This document shows positions 1 through 8,002 of a stretch of DNA of 28,803 nucleotides, piece by piece. This stretch comes from Clostridiaceae bacterium UBA6110 (GTDB lineage: Bacteria; Bacillota; Clostridia; Clostridiales; Clostridiaceae). How positions within the stretch are numbered: position 1 is the stretch's first letter; each line of letters opens with the position of its first letter. Made by a program: the position numbers and the translations under genes. The DNA is taken from the NCBI GenBank assembly GCA_002428415.1, contig DIWI01000062.1, forward strand, positions 1 to 28,803. The letters are read 5' to 3'. Below the pieces are notes generated by a model that made no database searches, was not told the origin of the DNA, and was given only the letters and a program-made list of their open reading frames with translations.

Positions 1-41
1 TTTTGTCATTTTGCTGCTCAAAGCATAAAAATCCTTCGTAT

Positions 42-61
42 CGTTCGTCTATACACGAACA
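42..61. promoter_or_regulatory. PurBox-like inverted repeat upstream of purL
   Basis: The sequence CGTTCGTCTATACACGAACA holds a perfect inverted repeat, GTTCGT (43-48) and ACGAAC (55-60), with a 6-nt spacer. The right half with its flank (ATACACGAACAAT, 51-63) matches the PurR box consensus AWWWCCGAACWWT at 11 of 13 positions. The left half on the other strand matches at about 10 of 13. The centre lies roughly 70 bp before the expected transcription start of the purine operon. Bacillus PurBox pairs are spaced more widely, so the regulator could be PurR-like or something else. Confidence 0.4.
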
Positions 62-86
62 ATGTGGAGCTAAACACAACTAAACA

Positions 87-114
87 TTGACTTTGTTCAT
101 AGTTTTGTTAATAT
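87..114 (+). promoter_or_regulatory. Putative sigma-A promoter of the purine operon
   Basis: TTGACT (87-92) is followed after 16 nt by TAATAT (109-114). It is the best -35/-10 pair in the 144 bases before purL. Transcription would start near 121, leaving a short leader with the Shine-Dalgarno GGAGGT at 135-140. I see no purine riboswitch in this leader, which is too short to hold one. Confidence 0.55.
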
Positions 115-144
115 TTAAGAGAAGAATGTTCGCTGGAGGTTCTT

Positions 145-3100
145 ATGGATCAAAATATTTATGTTGAAAAGAAAGAAGGCTACCGGAACGAAGCTGAAGG
201 GCTCGCCAAGGAAATACGCGAGATGCTCGGCATCGTTACAGCAGTAAGGATTGTCAATATCTATACAGTATACGGGCTTGATGAAAAGGAAATCGAGGAG
301 GCCAGGGTCAAGATATTTTCTGAGCCTTCCATAGATACGGTCTACGAAGACATTTCATTCCTGGATGGTCTGGACCATTTTGTGCTTGAGCCTCTGCCAG
401 GGCAGTTTGATGCAAGGGCGAAGGCGTCAGAGGAATGCATCCAGCTGATAATCGGCAATTTCAGCGCAAGGGTCCGATGCAAGAAGCTTTACGGCTTCAG
501 CGGGTTATCAGTCAGGGACATCCAGAGGATAAGGGACTATGTCCTGAATCCTGTAGAAATGAGGGAAGGAAGCCTTAAGGTAGAGCCGCTTCATGGAGAA
601 ACACCGGTGAGGAAGGTCGAGACAGTAAAGGGCTTCAGGTACTTCAACCAGAAGGAGCTCATGGATTTCCTCAGGAAGAACTCACTTGCCATGACATATG
701 ATGACCTGCACCTTATCCAGGACTACTACATGGATGAGAAGAGAGACCCCTATATAACTGAGATAAAGGTTTTTGATACCTACTGGTCTGACCACTGCAG
801 GCACACTACATTCAATACCGTCATTAAGGACGTCGAGTTCCTGTCAAATTCAAGCAGGGAGAAGGCGGCATATGAGAGGTATATGGAGCTCAGGAAGTCA
901 CTCAGGCGTGAAAACAAGCCTGTGACACTTATGGACATAGCGACGATAGGCGCCAGGTACCTGAAGACAAGGGGATTGGTCAGGGACCTTGATGTTTCAG
1001 AAGAGATCAACGCATGCAGCATAGAGCGTGAGATCGAGACGAGCTCTGGCAAAAAGAATGTCCTCATCATGTTCAAGAACGAGACCCATAACCATCCAAC
1101 TGAAATCGAACCGTTCGGAGGAGCAGCCACATGCCTTGGCGGAGCCATAAGGGACCCATTAAGCGGCAGAAGCTATGTATATCAGGGTATGAGGATCACC
1201 GGCTCCGGCGACCCAAGGAAGCCTTTGAAGGACACTCTTCCAGGCAAGCTTCCGCAGAGGGTCATAACCAAGGGTGCGGCTAGGGGCTTCAGCTCCTATG
1301 GAAACCAGATAGGACTGAACACCGGATTCGTAGAGGAAGTATATCATGACGGATATGTAGCAAAGAGAATGGAAGTCGGCGCAGTAATAGGCAGCGCTCT
1401 GAAGGAAAATGTGATACGAGAGACGCCTGTTCCTGGTGATGTGGTTATTCTCATCGGCGGCAGGACTGGCAGGGACGGGATTGGAGGAGCCACCGGCTCA
1501 TCTAAGATACACTCAGATTCTTCTCTCCAGGAATCCGGATCAGAGGTCCAGAAGGGAAATCCCGTTGAGGAGAGGAAGATCCAGAGGTTCTTCAGGAATG
1601 AGGAAGCAGCAAGGCTGATTGTGAGATGCAATGACTTTGGTGCTGGCGGAGTAAGTGTGGCAATCGGAGAGCTATCCGACTCACTGGACATATATCTTGA
1701 CAGGGTTCCCAAGAAGTATCAGGGACTTGACCCAACTGAAACAGCCATATCCGAATCACAGGAAAGAATGGCTGTTGTGACAAGAAAGGCTGATGCAGAA
1801 AGGTTCATGGCTCTGGCATCGGAGGAGAACCTTGAGTCAACCATCGTGGCAGAAATCACCGATTCCGGAAGGCTTAGGATGCTTCACGGTGAAGATACCG
1901 TTGTAGACATCAGGAGGCGATTCCTGAACACCAACGGTGCAAGTGCCTACACTTCAGTTGCTGTAGACAAGCCATCCGCATCACAGAAAAGGAAAAAGCC
2001 ATCCACAAGAAGTTCGATGGAAGCAGCTCTCAATGACCTTAAGTCAGCCTCACAGAGAGGTCTTCTCGAGATGTTTGACACGACCATAGGAAGAAGCCAG
2101 GTAGTGCTTCCATATGGCGGATCAAATCAGGATACGAAGAGCCAGGGCATGGTTTCCCTCATCCCCCTCAAGGGTATGGTTACAGATGAGGCAACAGTCA
2201 TGACATATGGCTTCGACCCTGATGAGAGCACAGAGGATACCTTCACCGGAGCATACAGGGCTGTAGTTGAATCATTGGCCAAGATGGTGACACTTGGAGC
2301 CTCCCCCAGGGATGCAAGGCTTTCTTTCCAGGAGTACTTCGAAAGACTAGGAACAGACAGCATCAAATGGGGAAAGCCATTTTCGAGTCTGCTCGGCGCA
2401 CTTGCTGCACAGCTTGATTTCAAGGTTCCAGCAATTGGAGGAAAGGACTCGATGTCAGGTACGTTCAATGACATAAGCGTGCCTCCGACTCTGATATCCT
2501 TTGCTGTAAACACGGTGAATGTGCATAAGGTCATAACCAACGACCTGAAGGCTGAAGACAGCATCCTTGCCGTCCTAAGGACAGATGAGAATGACGGATT
2601 GTATTCAAGCGAGTCTTTCAACCTTAATGCAGAGCTTATATTCGAACTAAGGGACAAGAACCTGCTGCTTTCAGCTGATACCCTGAAGAGAGGGCTCTTC
2701 AGGACTTTAACCAACATGGCGCTTGGAAACAGGACAGGTTTCAAGGTCACGGAAATAAATGACCTCTTCCTTAAGGACCCGGGCAGCTTTGTAGTACAGG
2801 TGCGAAAGGAAGCAGCAACACTCCTTGCAGGAAGCGGAGCAGCCATCATTGGCACAGCAGGCATTGGAAATGAAGCAGTATTCGGTAATGAAGCCTTCGC
2901 CTTTGATTACATGAAATCATCAGTAGACGAGCCTCTCAGGAAGGTATTCAATCTCGGCGAGAGAAACGGTGACAAGCTTATAAGGATGCTGTCTGAAAAA
3001 ACTGCGCCGGCAATAGCGAAAAAGGTACCTCAGCCAAGGGTTCTCATTCCGGTCTTCCCTGGCTCAAACTGTGAGTATGACCTGGAGCAGGCATTCACAG

Positions 3101-3825
3101 AAGCTGGCGGAAAGGTTTCGACCTTCGTCTTCAGGAACAGCGAGAAGGACCTTATGGAATCAATAAGGAACCTTGCCAAGGCTGTAAAGGAAACCAACAT
3201 ACTGATGATCCCCGGCGGATTCTCAGCAGGAGATGAGCCTGAAGGATCAGGAAAATACATAGCAAACATCCTAAGGAATCCGGAGGTCAAAGATGAGGTC
3301 ATGAAGCTCCTCAAGAAGAGGGATGGACTCATACTCGGCATATGCAACGGATTCCAGGGTCTTGTCAAGTCAGGGCTGCTTCCTTATGGCGAGATTATCG
3401 AGCCAAAGGATGACATGCCTAATCTGACATACAATACGACCGGAAAGCATATGAGCATAATGTCAAGGACCATGATTGCATCTAAGAACACACCATGGCT
3501 TGCAGGCGCAGTTCTCGGACAGGTCTATGACGTGCCCATATCCCATGGCGAAGGACGGTTCGTATCTGATGAAAAGACTCTTATGGAGCTTATGAGAAAC
3601 GGCCAGATAGCCACCCAGTATGTGGGGCCTGATGGATTGCCAACAATGGAGGCTCCATATAACCCCAATGGATCGATGATGGCAGTCGAGGGGATAACCT
3701 CAGCTGACGGACGGGTCTTTGGCAAGATGGGACACACTGAGAGATACAGGCCCGGACTATACAAGAACTACAAGGGAACATACCTTGAGAACATGTTTAA
3801 GTCAGGAGTAGATTATTTCAAGTAA
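145..3825 (+). CDS. purL: Phosphoribosylformylglycinamidine synthase, single-chain (PurL with fused glutaminase)
   Basis: Converts FGAR, glutamine and ATP to FGAM in cytoplasmic IMP synthesis. The protein has 1226 residues, as expected for a large fused clostridial enzyme combining the PurS, PurL and PurQ functions, so no separate purS or purQ is needed. The N-terminal PurS-like part is followed by the synthetase core with NETHNHPTEIEP (about 312-323, catalytic His region) and GGAATCLGGAIRD. The C-terminal class I glutaminase begins near residue 1010 with IPVFPGSNCEYD. It has the nucleophile Cys1067 in GICNGFQ and the triad partners His1197 and Glu1199 in MGHTERY. The start ATG follows GGAGGT at 135-140 with a short 4-nt spacer. 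It is first in an eight-gene operon; purE follows after 23 nt. Confidence 0.97.
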   Translation: MDQNIYVEKKEGYRNEAEGLAKEIREMLGIVTAVRIVNIYTVYGLDEKEIEEARVKIFSEPSIDTVYEDISFLDGLDHFVLEPLPGQFDARAKASEECIQLIIGNFSARVRCKKLYGFSGLSVRDIQRIRDYVLNPVEMREGSLKVEPLHGETPVRKVETVKGFRYFNQKELMDFLRKNSLAMTYDDLHLIQDYYMDEKRDPYITEIKVFDTYWSDHCRHTTFNTVIKDVEFLSNSSREKAAYERYMELRKSLRRENKPVTLMDIATIGARYLKTRGLVRDLDVSEEINACSIEREIETSSGKKNVLIMFKNETHNHPTEIEPFGGAATCLGGAIRDPLSGRSYVYQGMRITGSGDPRKPLKDTLPGKLPQRVITKGAARGFSSYGNQIGLNTGFVEEVYHDGYVAKRMEVGAVIGSALKENVIRETPVPGDVVILIGGRTGRDGIGGATGSSKIHSDSSLQESGSEVQKGNPVEERKIQRFFRNEEAARLIVRCNDFGAGGVSVAIGELSDSLDIYLDRVPKKYQGLDPTETAISESQERMAVVTRKADAERFMALASEENLESTIVAEITDSGRLRMLHGEDTVVDIRRRFLNTNGASAYTSVAVDKPSASQKRKKPSTRSSMEAALNDLKSASQRGLLEMFDTTIGRSQVVLPYGGSNQDTKSQGMVSLIPLKGMVTDEATVMTYGFDPDESTEDTFTGAYRAVVESLAKMVTLGASPRDARLSFQEYFERLGTDSIKWGKPFSSLLGALAAQLDFKVPAIGGKDSMSGTFNDISVPPTLISFAVNTVNVHKVITNDLKAEDSILAVLRTDENDGLYSSESFNLNAELIFELRDKNLLLSADTLKRGLFRTLTNMALGNRTGFKVTEINDLFLKDPGSFVVQVRKEAATLLAGSGAAIIGTAGIGNEAVFGNEAFAFDYMKSSVDEPLRKVFNLGERNGDKLIRMLSEKTAPAIAKKVPQPRVLIPVFPGSNCEYDLEQAFTEAGGKVSTFVFRNSEKDLMESIRNLAKAVKETNILMIPGGFSAGDEPEGSGKYIANILRNPEVKDEVMKLLKKRDGLILGICNGFQGLVKSGLLPYGEIIEPKDDMPNLTYNTTGKHMSIMSRTMIASKNTPWLAGAVLGQVYDVPISHGEGRFVSDEKTLMELMRNGQIATQYVGPDGLPTMEAPYNPNGSMMAVEGITSADGRVFGKMGHTERYRPGLYKNYKGTYLENMFKSGVDYFK

Positions 3826-3848
3826 CAAAGACATAAGGAGTGAAATGA

Positions 3849-4328
3849 ATGAAGGTTCTGATCATTTTCGGAAGCCAGTCGGATAAGGACACCATGAAGA
3901 ACGCCAAGCTGGCACTCGATGAATTCGGTATAACAAGCACATCCTATGTGCTTTCAGCTCACAGGGTTCCTGAGAGGCTGGAGGAGATTCTTGCAGAGAA
4001 GGAAAAGGAAGGCTATGAGGTCATCATTGCCGGAGCAGGTCTGGCAGCTCACCTGCCGGGAGTAATCGCGTCAAAGACCATCCTCCCGGTAATAGGGGTT
4101 CCACTTAAGGGAGCGCTTGAGGGACTGGATGCACTTTACTCGATAGTGCAGATGCCGAAGCCAATACCGGTTGCGACTGTTGGGATCGGAAACGCATACA
4201 ATGCCGGCATACTGGCGGCTGAGATGCTCGCGATCAAGTACCCCGAGATAAAGGAAAAGCTCATTTTATTCAGACAGGACATGAAGAAGAAGTTTTTGGA
4301 AGAAAATTCAGTGGAGGTAATATATTAA
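3849..4328 (+). CDS. purE: PurE, N5-carboxyaminoimidazole ribonucleotide mutase family
   Basis: Forms CAIR in IMP synthesis. The 159-residue protein has GSQSD (8-12), SAHRVP, AGAGLAAHLPG and PVIGVP with SIVQMP, the hallmarks of class I PurE (N5-CAIR mutase). Class II AIR carboxylases lack the AAHLPG motif. Two positions are unusual: SAHRVP instead of SAHRTP, and AGAGLAAHLPG instead of AGAGGAAHLPG. No purK, which makes N5-CAIR for class I enzymes, is in this operon, so PurK must lie elsewhere or the enzyme uses AIR and CO2. AAGGAG (3835-3840) sits 8 nt before the chosen ATG; an ATG 4 nt upstream is out of frame. The stop overlaps the purC start by one base. Confidence 0.93.
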   Translation: MKVLIIFGSQSDKDTMKNAKLALDEFGITSTSYVLSAHRVPERLEEILAEKEKEGYEVIIAGAGLAAHLPGVIASKTILPVIGVPLKGALEGLDALYSIVQMPKPIPVATVGIGNAYNAGILAAEMLAIKYPEIKEKLILFRQDMKKKFLEENSVEVIY

Positions 4329-5032
4329 TGGGAAAAATGCTTTACGAAGGAAAGGCCAAGCAGATTTTTGAAACCGAAAAGGAAGACGAGGTCATCGTAT
4401 ACTACAAGGATGACGCAACCGCGTTCAACGGCGAGAAGAAGGGAACCATCGATGACAAGGGCGTGCTCAATAACAGGATCACCGAGACTCTTTTCACTTA
4501 TCTCTCCAAAAATGGCGTAAAGACCCATTATATCAAGACTCTGTCAGACAGGGAGCAGCTGGTCAAGAAGGTTTCAATCATACCTCTTGAAGTCATAGTA
4601 AGGAACCTCGCAGCAGGTTCCATGGCGAAAAGGCTTGGAATAAAGGAAGGCACTCCGCTTAAGACAACAGTCTTCGAAATATGCCTCAAGGATGACTCAC
4701 TTGGAGATCCTATGATCAACGACACGCACGCGGTTGGAATCGGTGCTGCAACATTTGATGAGCTGAAAGAGATATATGCAGTCACAGACAAGATCAACGA
4801 GCTTCTGAAGGCATATTTTGACAAGATAGGGATAATCCTCGTGGACTTCAAGCTTGAGTTCGGCAAGGACAAGGACGGCAACATACTGCTTGCAGACGAG
4901 ATAAGCCCGGATACCTGCAGGTTCTGGGACAAGGTGACACTTGAGAAGCTTGACAAGGACAGGTTCAGGCGAGATCTCGGAAACGTCAAGGGTGCATACG
5001 AAGAGATCATGGGAAGGATGAATAAGATATAA
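4328..5032 (+). CDS. purC: SAICAR synthetase
   Basis: Joins CAIR and aspartate using ATP to give SAICAR. The 234-residue protein is the normal length for bacterial PurC. Visible family motifs are the N-terminal YEGKAKQIF, the central EVIVRNLAAGSMAKRLG, and the C-terminal LVDFKLEFG followed by LADEISPDTCRFWD, which holds substrate and metal ligands. GGAGG at 4313-4317 precedes the ATG by 10 nt. The start shares one base with the purE stop, and the stop shares one base with the purF start, so translation is probably coupled. PurB, the next lyase in the pathway, is not in the window. Confidence 0.96.
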   Translation: MGKMLYEGKAKQIFETEKEDEVIVYYKDDATAFNGEKKGTIDDKGVLNNRITETLFTYLSKNGVKTHYIKTLSDREQLVKKVSIIPLEVIVRNLAAGSMAKRLGIKEGTPLKTTVFEICLKDDSLGDPMINDTHAVGIGAATFDELKEIYAVTDKINELLKAYFDKIGIILVDFKLEFGKDKDGNILLADEISPDTCRFWDKVTLEKLDKDRFRRDLGNVKGAYEEIMGRMNKI

Positions 5033-6432
5033 TGATGTTCATTAACGATGACAAGTTCAAGGAAGAGTGCGGGGTCTTCGGCATAAGCTCGAAGGGCAAA
5101 AATGCCGCATATGCCGTGTTTGACGGCCTGTATGCGCTGCAGCACAGGGGCCAGGAGAGCGCAGGCATTGCCTCGGTCTATAACAGCGAGATAATCGTCA
5201 GGAAGAAGATGGGACTTGTTGCAGAAGCGATTGACAAGTGCGACCTTGAGGACCTGAAGGGCGAAATAGCGATAGGACATGTCAGGTATTCGACACAGGG
5301 AGACTCAAACGTAATCAATGCGCAGCCTCTCACATCGAAGTCCAAGCACGGCTCCATGGCGGTGGCTCATAACGGGACCCTTGTCAACGCTGATGTCATA
5401 AGAAGCCTTCTCGAGGATGGCGGTTCGGTGTTTACCACCGAAACTGATTCCGAGGTAATACTTAACCTTATAACAAGGGCACTGCCAAAAGGACCTGAAA
5501 AGGCAATAATGGATACGGTGAAGACAGTCAAGGGAAGCTTTGCGCTTGTCATAGCCTACAGGAACAAGCTGATAGGAATAAGGGACCCTCACGGAATCAG
5601 GCCACTTTGCATAGGCACCAAGAACGGAGACTATATCCTTGCCTCTGAAAGCTGTGCAATCGACACAGTAGGCGGAACACTCCTCAGAGACGTTGAGGCC
5701 GGTGAGATGGTAGTCATAGAGGATGGCGTACTTACTTCGTACGTATATTCAGAGAAGACCAAGGGTCAGACATGTTCTTTCGAATACATATACTTCGCAA
5801 GGCCTGACAGCGTAATAGACGGAATAAGTGTCCATTCGCTGAGGGTGAAGACCGGCGAGGAGCTTTTCAAGGAACATCCTATAGAAGCTGATGTGGTCAT
5901 CGGTGTGCCAGATTCCGGACTTGCAGCTGCAATCGGATATTCCAGGGCATCCGGGATACCATTTGATATCGGATTCTCCAAGAACAAATACATTGGCAGA
6001 AGCTTCATCGCCCCGTCCCAGGCAGAGAGGGAAAGGGTTGTCTCCCTCAAGCTTAACGCCCAGAAGGAGGTTGTCAAAGGCAAGCGAGTTGTCCTCATCG
6101 ACGATTCGATAGTAAGAGGCACCACTTCAAGGTATCTCGTAGACCTGCTCTACAGGGCTGGCGCTACCGAGGTACATTTCAGGGTAAGCTCTCCGATGGT
6201 AAAGTATCCCTGCTATTTCGGCATAGACACCCCGTACAGGAAGCATCTCATTGCAGCCGTCATGACCAAGGATGAGATCAGGGACCACATAGGCTGTACA
6301 AGCCTCGAGTATATCTCAAAGGCCGGGCTTGTAAGGTCGCTTGGCAGAGACAGCTTCTGCACAGGCTGCTTTACAGGAGTATATCCGCTGGGAGCTCCCA
6401 GCGAATTCATGGAGGTGTTCAACAATGCTTGA
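5032..6432 (+). CDS. purF: Amidophosphoribosyltransferase
   Basis: Catalyses the first committed step, PRPP plus glutamine to phosphoribosylamine. The 466-residue protein has an N-terminal nucleophile glutaminase domain beginning at Cys13 in KEECGVFGI. The 12 preceding residues would be a propeptide removed by autoprocessing, as in Bacillus PurF. The phosphoribosyltransferase domain has the PRPP loop VVLIDDSIVRGTTS (353-366). Cys248, Cys394, Cys443 and Cys446 (FCTGC) fit the ligands of the oxygen-sensitive [4Fe-4S] cluster of Bacillus-type PurF. The start has a choice between ATGs at 5032 and 5035; GGAAGGA at 5012-5018 is somewhat distant from both. The 3' end overlaps purM by 8 bp. Confidence 0.96.
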   Translation: MMFINDDKFKEECGVFGISSKGKNAAYAVFDGLYALQHRGQESAGIASVYNSEIIVRKKMGLVAEAIDKCDLEDLKGEIAIGHVRYSTQGDSNVINAQPLTSKSKHGSMAVAHNGTLVNADVIRSLLEDGGSVFTTETDSEVILNLITRALPKGPEKAIMDTVKTVKGSFALVIAYRNKLIGIRDPHGIRPLCIGTKNGDYILASESCAIDTVGGTLLRDVEAGEMVVIEDGVLTSYVYSEKTKGQTCSFEYIYFARPDSVIDGISVHSLRVKTGEELFKEHPIEADVVIGVPDSGLAAAIGYSRASGIPFDIGFSKNKYIGRSFIAPSQAERERVVSLKLNAQKEVVKGKRVVLIDDSIVRGTTSRYLVDLLYRAGATEVHFRVSSPMVKYPCYFGIDTPYRKHLIAAVMTKDEIRDHIGCTSLEYISKAGLVRSLGRDSFCTGCFTGVYPLGAPSEFMEVFNNA

Positions 6433-7426
6433 TTACAAGGAATCCGGAGTAGATATTGAAGAAGGCTACAGATCTGTAGAAAAGATCAAGGCCCATGCGG
6501 CAAGGACGCTGAACAGCCTGGTGCTTAACAGCATAGGCTCATTCGCCGGAATGATGGAGCTTCCGAAGGGATATGAGAATCCTGTGCTCATCACAGGAAC
6601 AGATGGCGTGGGAACTAAGCTTAAGATTGCATTCGCTTTGGGCCGCTACGACACATTCGGAATAGACGCCGTGGCCATGTGCGTCAATGATATACTCTGC
6701 CATGGGGCTTTCCCGCTGTTTTTCCTTGACTACATAGCCTGCGGGAAACTTGATGCAAAGGTCGCCAGCGATATTGTCCTTGGCGTTTCTGAAGGCTGCC
6801 TTCAGGGCGGCCTGGCACTTATCGGCGGTGAAACTGCCGAGATGCCAGGCTTCTACGAGGAAGGCGAGTATGATATAGCAGGATTTGCAGTCGGAGTACA
6901 GGAAAAATCGAAGATCATTGATGGTTCAAAGATAATCGAAGGTGATCTGCTTATAGGACTCCGGTCTTCAGGCTTCCATTCCAACGGCTTCTCACTTCTC
7001 AGGAAGATCTTCACAGACCTGAGTGAGGAGTTCGAGGGCAGCACCATCGGCGAATACCTTCTTACACCGACGAGGATCTACAAGGACATAGTAATGAAGG
7101 CCATGGAAAAATTCGATATAAAGGGAATGGCTCACATTACTGGAGGCGGTCCGATCGAGAACATTCCGAGGATATTCAGCGGAAAGACTTTGGATGCAGT
7201 TTTCCTCAAGGACAGCTACGAGCTTCCGGCAGCATATTCACTCCTGAAATCAAAAGGCTATGAGCCTGATTCACTCTACAATACGTTCAACATGGGCATA
7301 GGCTATGTCTTCTGCATTGCTAAGGAAGACAAGGATGCTTTCCTTGAAATGCTCAGGTCTGAAGGCGAGGCTCCGGTTGAGCTCGGATATGTCAGGAAAG
7401 GCGAGGGGGCCCTATGTATAGAATAG
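6425..7426 (+). CDS. purM: AIR synthetase (phosphoribosylformylglycinamidine cyclo-ligase)
   Basis: Closes the imidazole ring, FGAM plus ATP to AIR. The 333-residue protein has GTDGVGTKLKIAF, GIDAVAMCVNDI, GGETAEMPG, GLRSSGFHSNGFSL and HITGGGPIENIPR, in the order seen in PurM. The reading frame is open upstream to 6341, but the start at 6425 is preferred because GGAGGTG (6411-6417) sits 7 nt before it and the protein then begins MLDYKESGVDIEEG, as PurM proteins do. The first codons overlap the purF end by 8 bp, and the last 13 bp overlap purN. Confidence 0.96.
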   Translation: MLDYKESGVDIEEGYRSVEKIKAHAARTLNSLVLNSIGSFAGMMELPKGYENPVLITGTDGVGTKLKIAFALGRYDTFGIDAVAMCVNDILCHGAFPLFFLDYIACGKLDAKVASDIVLGVSEGCLQGGLALIGGETAEMPGFYEEGEYDIAGFAVGVQEKSKIIDGSKIIEGDLLIGLRSSGFHSNGFSLLRKIFTDLSEEFEGSTIGEYLLTPTRIYKDIVMKAMEKFDIKGMAHITGGGPIENIPRIFSGKTLDAVFLKDSYELPAAYSLLKSKGYEPDSLYNTFNMGIGYVFCIAKEDKDAFLEMLRSEGEAPVELGYVRKGEGALCIE

Positions 7427-7992
7427 CAGTGCTCATCTCGGGAACTGGAAGCAACCTCTTGTCACTCATCGAGGACTCGAAGGCTACAGGACTGTACGAG
7501 ATTGCCATCGTGATAGCAGACAGGAATGCCAAAGGTATAAATCATGCTGCAGAAAATTCGATACCCTTCCTTGTCCTCGACAGGAAGGATCCGCTTCTCT
7601 CAGACAAGGTCCTTGAAGCAGTCAAGGGGACGGACCTTGTGGTCCTTGCAGGGTTCCTTTCAATCCTCAAAGGCCAGGTTCTGAGGGAATACAAGGACAG
7701 GATAATAAACATCCACCCGTCTCTTCTCCCTCAGTTCGGAGGGGAAGGGATGTACGGACTTAAGGTCCACGAGGCAGTGCTGAAAAGCGGAAAGCTGATT
7801 TCTGGCTGCACTGTGCACTATGTCAACGAGGATGTCGATGCCGGCAGGCTGATACTCCAGAGCATAGTGTCGACAGAAGGGGCGATAACCCCCGAAGAAC
7901 TGCAGCAGAGAGTTCTTGGCAAAGAGCATGACACGCTGACTACAGCAGTCAGGATGCTTGCCATGGAAGGTTCAACCAGGGGCATAAGATAA
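7414..7992 (+). CDS. purN: GAR formyltransferase (10-formyl-THF dependent)
   Basis: Transfers the formyl group of 10-formyltetrahydrofolate to GAR. The 192-residue protein shows the N-terminal MYRIAVLISGTGSNL and the active-site segment INIHPSLLPQFGG with catalytic Asn and His. The later DVDAG contains the catalytic Asp. GAGGGGG at 7403-7409 lies just upstream of the ATG, inside the purM coding end. The 13-bp overlap with purM and the purH ribosome site starting at the stop indicate tight coupling. No purT, the formate-dependent alternative, is present. Confidence 0.95.
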   Translation: MYRIAVLISGTGSNLLSLIEDSKATGLYEIAIVIADRNAKGINHAAENSIPFLVLDRKDPLLSDKVLEAVKGTDLVVLAGFLSILKGQVLREYKDRIINIHPSLLPQFGGEGMYGLKVHEAVLKSGKLISGCTVHYVNEDVDAGRLILQSIVSTEGAITPEELQQRVLGKEHDTLTTAVRMLAMEGSTRGIR

Positions 7993-8002
7993 GGAGGATA
8001 AG

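Noticed and set aside
2127..2864. Long minus-strand reading frames inside purL and other genes
   Set aside because: They lie opposite strongly supported genes, show no family motifs and have serine/leucine-rich composition typical of antisense shadows.
6341..6424. Upstream extension of purM
   Set aside because: It lies within purF in another frame; GGAGGTG and the PurM N-terminus support 6425.
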